Assembly (NCBI GenBank): GCA_015852425.1
Contig: JAAAIG010000591.1
Location: 1 to 24,888, forward strand
Direction: 5' to 3'
DNA length: 24,888 bases
Source: Gryganskiella cystojenkinii
Taxonomy: Eukaryota > Mortierellomycota > Mortierellomycetes > Mortierellales > Mortierellaceae
Part shown: positions 19,714-24,888 of the stretch, piece by piece
How the letters are laid out: each line of letters starts with the position of its first letter
Position numbering within the stretch: the stretch's first letter is position 1
Translations under genes and position numbers: made by a program
The notes under the pieces: generated by a model
Told to the model about the DNA's origin: nothing
Seen by the model: only the letters and a program-made list of their open reading frames with translations
The model's database searches: none

Positions 19714-22263
19714 CTATCTCCAAAAGTTTCTCTTCTTCTGTCCAGAGGGGGCTGGGGTGTTGGGACAATCGGGCCATTTGAGGTCGTCGCCAAACTGGAA
19801 CAGTTGCCACATGGCAACACCGTTCGACCACCCAAAGCCAGCCTGGACTTCGTATTCACCACCACTGCCACCTCCACCAACCACCGTGGCATCAAACTTT
19901 TCAAACATATGGCCAGTGTCGGTCGTGTTTGGCAACTTTGTCAAATGGCCAATCACGGATCCACCTGTTGAGTACCAGCCGCAAGCTGCCGAGCTAATGT
20001 AATGCTGTGCAATGTCGTGCGCCATACTGTACAAACCAAATGGATCGCCTCCAGAGTTTGAGGAAGATGAATTGTCCGGCTTTGATAGCTTGGTATGGGT
20101 CGAGCGAGCAACTCCAATGGCCTGCTTGGGGGAGTCGACCACAGTGCCGTCGTCTTGACTATCATCATCATCATCGCCACGACGACGGTAGACGCGCGAT
20201 TGACGGATGCGCTGCCCTTTTCGACGTTCCTCTCGACGCCGATTCAAAACCTCTGGGTGCGAAAGGTCGCTGCGTTTCTCCTTCGTCGTTGCCTGACCAA
20301 AGTCTTCATAGACACTGAGGACGGCCTGGGTCAAGGCATAGTTCAGCGGGGGCCAGGCGTTGGGGAAATCCCATTGCAGAGTCGTATTGAGATCCGTGGT
20401 TGGCACCGCACCGGGATACTTGTCCAACAACTCTCGGACATGATGAAAGGCCTTACCAACCAGGCCCTTCTTCTTGCCAAAGTTGTTTGGATAGATACGG
20501 GCCCAGTAAGGCCAGTAGCCGGTAAGGGACCAAACCTCCGAGTGGGAGTTGCTGGTCAGGTTAAAATCGCGGTATTCGACCAGATCCTCGTTCCAGAGCA
20601 GCGCTAGAATGGCCTTGTGGCGGGCATCGGCGGCATTGTCATAGTGTTCTGCCTTGTCATCATTGCCGCGGGCGCTGTGCCACTCGGCCAACTGACGTTC
20701 GTTCATGTACAACAGGGAGTTGAGTTCGACGGGGATAAAACTTTCGACGGCGAGTGAGCGCAGGATGCTGGTTGGGTCCGAAATGTTTAGATTGTCGCGC
20801 TGGTTCAACCAGCGGGCCGTGTAGTCCAGACCGGACTCGGCGCCAGAAGCCAACTCGGCATACAACTGGGCCTTGCCCTTGGCGTCCAAATTGGAGAGTT
20901 CGACAGTCTGGTAGTCAGGAAGGTAGCCTTCGGGACGAGGCTGATCGTTGATGACATCCCAATGGTTGACAGTGTATTTCTTGCCGCTTTTAGGATCCTT
21001 GACCTTAATAGTTCTGTTGGCGCGGAAAAAGTTCCATTCGCGGTCCATCAGGGGCAGACCATCGGCTAGAATCGAGTCGTCCTTAGTAAAGTCGATATAC
21101 GACTTGACCATCTAGATAACGACGCCGGGAAGATATGAAAACGTTGGAACGAGGGAAGCAGAGACAACGATACCGTCATAAACCAAAAGAAAAAAAAAAA
21201 AGACGAACTATTACCTGGACCAAGAACGGTGGTTGTGATCGGTTCTTGTAGTAGATACGAGAACCGTTCGCTAGAACGAGGATGAGGAAGAAAACTCTTC
21301 GGTTAGACAATTTAGCTGTTCTCAACCCGTCATTTGTTTACCCTTGTCGCGCTAAACAATGATGGCGGAGGCATGATAACATATTTTCAAAAAAAAAAAA
21401 AAAAAGAACAAGGTAATCCTTTCTTTAACAAGAACAATCCATAAAATACAAAATAATACTCACGAATAAATCCAAGGGTGCGCACTTGTTCGAAAAAGTC
21501 CTCCAGCATGTTCCTGGCCGTCTGGTGTAATCCGCTGAGAAGCATGCCTTGAAAGGTGAAGTAGGTATCCCTGATCGGTAAAAGTACAAGAATTGAAGTT
21601 AGACTCAACAACGTAAAAAAAATAGAGAACGCTAAATGTACGCTAACGTACAAAAGGTGCGCTCAACCCCTTGACCGCCCTCGCTCAAAAATCCAAGTTG
21701 CAACAAACTCACCAATAGTACAATTCGCGGAAACGGCCACCAGGAACAATGAAGTCATACTTGGGGACAATCAAGGTCGTCTCGCAACCATCACAGATAG
21801 TCGACAGGTCCACTCGCTTGGTCAAGTTGGGCCAAAAGGCATTGAGGTGCGATGCAAATCCTCGAAGAGTCAAGTCGTTGATGCCTTCCAAGAAATCCGG
21901 TTCCTTGACAAAGTCGGGTAGCTCACCGGGAACGACTTCTGTTCCGGCTGGATGGAAGTGTTGATCAACAAACGACTGCAGATCCGCCTTTGTGATGGTA
22001 CCATTGCTGTTGGCTGACTGGAGCTTGGACCAGGCATCAAGCACTTGACTTCTTGGCATCTTGGTCGGCATGTCCACAAAGGTCTTGCTGTCGGCGTACA
22101 ACTCGGCGAGTTGCACCGTTTTCAGCAGATCGCCATAGCAGTAGATGGGCGAGTTACAGCGTGGCCAGACAGAGGGAACTGCAGTAGGATCATCGTTATG
22201 GTCCAGGGCGAACGCCCCAGCCACCATCAGGACAGCACTCAGAAGAGAGAATGTCAACCGCAT
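19714..22263 (-). CDS. Secreted trehalase, glycoside hydrolase family 37
   Basis: Minus-strand exons 22263-21713, 21570-21464, 21270-21215 and 21111-19714 give 703 residues. GH37 trehalases hydrolyse trehalose to two glucose. Residues 1-20 (MRLTFSLLSAVLMVAGAFA) look like a signal peptide, so the enzyme is probably extracellular or wall-bound. Signature 1 is PGGRFRELYYWDTYFT (174-189), split by intron 1 in the Trp codon. The AESGLD block with its candidate catalytic Asp is at D334. Signature 2 is QWDFPNAWPP (484-493), with Ala where Gly is usual. The glycine-rich GGGGSGGEYEVQAGFGW starts at about 650. Residues about 516-595 are a charged, Ser-rich insertion (RRREERRKGQRIRQ, RRGDDDDDSQDD) not expected in the family. 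The family is otherwise complete, so activity is likely. The call is based on motifs. Confidence 0.92.
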
Positions 22264-22849
22264 GGGAAACCAGCAAAGAGCGTGCAAAATGGACACTAGG
22301 AAGCCGATATTTTGTTACAGAGGCGAGGTGAGAAGGAAGATGGGAGAGTGTCAAAGAGAGATATAAAAAAGAAACAAAGAGGGGGGGAAAAGAGAGATCT
22401 TACAGCGAAACGGCGAAAAATGTGCGGGGTTGAGCGAGGAACGTCCAGTATTGAACCCGGGTAAGTTTAGGGAGAAAAGGTGTGGGGAAAGAACAAAAAA
22501 AAAGGATGGCCCTTTTAAAAGGGAAAGGGACTGGGGACGGGACCAGGACTAGTGAAACACGCCACCAATGGAGGGAAAGCTATGTACTCATGAGTACGTG
22601 ATGTGCATGAATAACGGCAGGCAATTGCCTTCTAGACTATCTCGCGAGGAAAGACTGAGACCAACCAATGTGGATGACTTCGCTCTGCCGCGAAATAATT
22701 TTTCTCTGATGGTCGATCACTCCTTTTCTCAATTTGTTCAAGTCTTCTCTTGCCTCATCCGAACTATCATCCTCACATAATCCCCCCTCCCTAACTAACA
22801 ATCTGCATCTTTCTTGGACTTGAATCTGACGCAGAGTGGCGCTATCGAA
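22264..22849. other. Intergenic region upstream of trehalase and Myb relic B
   Basis: No gene supported. On the plus strand it holds TATAAAAA at 22362-22369 and an AGGGG motif at 22380 that resembles the yeast stress response element found before trehalase genes; the latter is a short match and could be chance. A perfect palindrome at 22510-22523 is listed separately. Confidence 0.4.
22510..22523. repeat. 14 bp perfect palindrome
   Basis: CCCTTTTAAAAGGG, about 250 bp upstream of the trehalase start codon. It could be a dimeric factor site or a low-complexity accident. Confidence 0.5.
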
Positions 22850-23574
22850 ATGCTGATCTGGGTTGGACCTTGGCAGAGGAAAAGCTGTACGGAACAAGTC
22901 GGGCCCGATTTTGAACCAAGGCTTAGTTATGTAGGAGGAGACTCTGCTGGCTTTAATGATGCAACGAGGAAGGCTACCACTAAACCTGAAAACTACGACC
23001 AAAAACTTGCTGTTAACGGTAGCAAAAAACAACAAAGGCTTTACCTGACCTTAAACTCCCCCGCCTTGGAACGGATAGACTGGCAAGAGATTGCGAAGAA
23101 GGTCCGAACCAGAACTGCCGGTAGTTGCCTTCGTCGTTTTTATGCCCAACTCAGTATCCGGGACAATGGGCTGTGGAGGAATACAGAGTTGGCTCGCCTG
23201 GAGGAAACCTATGCAAGGTATGGCCATGATTCTTGGTCCATCTCCAGATATATTGGGACGCGAAGTACTGTCCAAGTTTTGACACGTCTTGATCGCTGGC
23301 GGCGGCGTCGCACTCGAAGCGATAAGGAAATTAAAATTAAAAAAGGGGAAATGGGCATTGCGCGCCACCAAGAAAAAAGCCTTACCCCATTTGGACTCGC
23401 GGAACAGATATGGAGCGGCGTAGAGTCATTAGAGAACGTGAGGAGACACCAGCGAGTTGATCCAAACCTTGGACACCTGAGGAAGAATGGATCACCCTAG
23501 ATTCTCTTCACATCATCCTTGGAGCAAGGAAATCGCTGCCGCCGCCGCCGCCGCCGCCTGTACAGCAGCCATAA
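22850..23574 (+). pseudogene. Broken Myb-like gene (relic B)
   Basis: The frame from ATG 22850 to TAG 23498 encodes Myb-like repeats: ERIDWQEIAKKVRTRTAGSC, FYAQLSIRDNGLWRNTELA, and HDSWSISRYIGTRSTVQVL. Before the end the homology moves to another frame, which reads ERRRVIREREETPAS, a TGA, then SKPWTPEEEWITLDSLH and ends at TAA 23572-23574. PWTPEEEW is a characteristic Myb start, so the switch plus the TGA (CGA to TGA fits) marks decay. The frame change is somewhere between about 23290 and 23400. A missed intron is possible but would still leave the TGA. The N-terminus is uncertain. It is related in style to relic A but not an obvious direct copy. Confidence 0.58.
23538..23558 (+). repeat. (GCC)7 trinucleotide repeat
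   Basis: Seven tandem GCC units inside the end of relic B, giving a polyproline run in the frame of the PWTPEEEW block. Confidence 0.9.
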
Positions 23575-24200
23575 CTCCTGTGTCCCTGACTTTAGAATGC
23601 GCCTACAACAACGTCCTGGACAGCAATAACCAAAATAAAAAAAACGTGAATATGAATCCATGTTAATGCCGTTAGTCCGCAGAAGATGACACTCAAGTCC
23701 AGGGAGCACTTGTCAACACAGCGAGGAGACCAAGAGTTAGAATTGGCTGCTGAAGTCATCACCGTTGCCATTTCCAGCCGACACGAACAAAGTCATCCGG
23801 AGCTCGAAGGAGTCTCTCAAGTGGAAACGGACCTTTCGGCTTACAATGGAACACGTACATATAGCATAATAAGATATGATCGTTGTGAGAACAATATATT
23901 CGACATGCCAAGCAAACACATATCGATCTTGGAAGACAGTGTCCTCGAGCCATGGCCGCTGTCTCGGATCCTGTCGGAATGATTGATCTCCAATTTCTTA
24001 ACTATCGGAAGGTGGGACCTTTACCTGCATGACCATCGCGATAGTGACTCCCCTTCCCCCAGCTAGTCAGTAGTTGAGGCAAAGACAAGGAGGTTCGAGA
24101 CGAAAGCTGGAGGGACCATCGAGAATTCGACCTCATCTCCTGTATCTGACCGTGGGCTTCTTGGAGCTGTAAGAGATTGATTGATATGTAAGGCTCGGAC
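23575..24200. other. Region between Myb relics B and C
   Basis: A 98-residue open frame at 23686-23982 (+) and short minus-strand frames occur, none with recognisable features. The position between two Myb relics suggests degraded sequence. I do not call a gene. Confidence 0.4.
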
Positions 24201-24311
24201 AAGGTCCAGCTGAATTACATCAAGAGTTGCCGAGCGAAGTTTTACAGCTACATCAGTCTCCGAAATAAGGAACTGTGGACAGCAAACGAAAGGGAGAGGC
24301 TTAATATGTGA
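24201..24311 (+). pseudogene. Myb-like repeat fragment (relic C)
   Basis: The frame reads SCRAKFYSYISLRNKELW and TANERERLNM before TGA. It aligns with SCLRRFYAQLSIRDNGLW and RNTELARLEE of relic B: Ser-Cys, Arg, Phe-Tyr, Ile/Leu-Ser, Leu-Trp and Arg-Leu agree in order. No start codon or complete repeat is present. It is a short remnant and the call rests on this one similarity. Confidence 0.45.
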
Positions 24312-24668
24312 CCGATGGTGTATGGCTGCCCTCTAGCTGAGGAGGTTTTTTTATTTCGCGTCTCGTTAATACAGGTATGCGAAAGCAAACCACGACGACC
24401 ACAATAAAAAGAAAACCATCCTCCATCCTGCTGCAAATGCTTTGCTGTGACAGCGCCGCCGCGGGTTGCGAGTGAGCACCTGGGGAAACATTTTGAAATT
24501 CAATGCAGGGCCAACGGCAGGTTAAACTCGTACATTCCATCCTCTGGTGCTCTCAAAGATAACCCGAGGATTTGCAACCACTGTGCCTCCAGCAGCGCCC
24601 ACAACCTATACCCGGTTTACTCAGAAAGTGGCTAGAGTATTTATTTATTTTTTGATTCTTGTATAAAG
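24312..24668. other. Region before the terminal promoter
   Basis: Contains a 62-residue open frame at 24447-24635 (+) with two CxxC-like cysteines (ICNHCASS) but nothing else to support a gene. It may continue the decayed Myb cluster. Confidence 0.35.
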
Positions 24669-24677
24669 TATAAAAGG
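24669..24677 (+). promoter_or_regulatory. TATA box of a gene starting beyond the window
   Basis: TATAAAAGG, preceded by TATAAAG a few bases upstream. The 211 bases that follow (24678-24888) contain no ATG on the plus strand and are rich in CA and CAA, like a fungal 5' leader. A plus-strand gene probably begins just after the window. Confidence 0.55.
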
Positions 24678-24888
24678 AAGACTGTCTCCCGACATACTGC
24701 ACCAACAACCAACAAGGTCATCCGATCTCCCTCAAGACAAGAATCATCAGCAGGATCACCACGAGATTACCACGAGATCCCAAAACCCATAAAACCGACC
24801 TTCATCTCCAAACCGTACCCTTTAAGACGGCCTTTTAGTCTCAACAACGATCGTATTCCACGATAGATCGAGTCCATTCTTGGCGTCT

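Noticed and set aside
19355..20607. Two long plus-strand open frames over the trehalase 3' half
   Set aside because: Antisense to an exon with clear GH37 motifs; no features of their own.
1..24888. CRISPR arrays, rRNA or bacterial operon signals
   Set aside because: No spaced direct repeats or rRNA-like stretches seen; the gene structure is eukaryotic throughout.

Overview
The window looks like nuclear DNA of an early-diverging filamentous fungus, probably Mucoromycota and perhaps Mortierellomycotina. The eukaryotic nature is seen directly: 21 GT-AG introns could be placed with consistent reading phase, most of them 67-220 nt. There are pyrimidine-rich leaders, AATAAA signals, and conserved nuclear proteins (an INO80 subunit, MND1). 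The placement within fungi is inference from overall gene style; I could not test it.

Left part (1-12.8 kb). A TPR/MYND zinc-finger protein (+) converges on an SR-like nuclear protein related to plant SCI1 (-). A 1 kb pyrimidine-rich intergenic region separates that gene from a four-helix membrane protein that resembles the plant DMP/DUF679 family (+). This converges on an Ies2/INO80B-like chromatin-remodelling subunit (-). Upstream of it lies a YeiH/UPF0324-like transporter (-) with one 913 nt intron.

Middle part (12.8-18.5 kb). About 1.3 kb with no visible gene leads to the meiotic recombination gene MND1 (+, eight exons, the first being only the ATG). The 300 bp covering the MND1 promoter, start codon and first splice donor are repeated in inverted orientation about 3.5 kb downstream. 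Between the two arms lie MND1, an unrecognised 202-residue protein (-), and a broken three-repeat Myb-like gene (+) whose stop codon abuts the second arm.

Right part (18.5-24.9 kb). A small secreted GlcG/HbpS-like protein (-) and a secreted GH37 trehalase (-) with an unusual charged insertion are followed by relics of at least two more Myb-like genes (+). The window ends in a strong TATA box and an ATG-free leader that probably belongs to a gene starting beyond the window.

The genes do not form a pathway. The most unusual feature is the inverted duplication of the MND1 promoter together with the surrounding cluster of decaying Myb-like genes.
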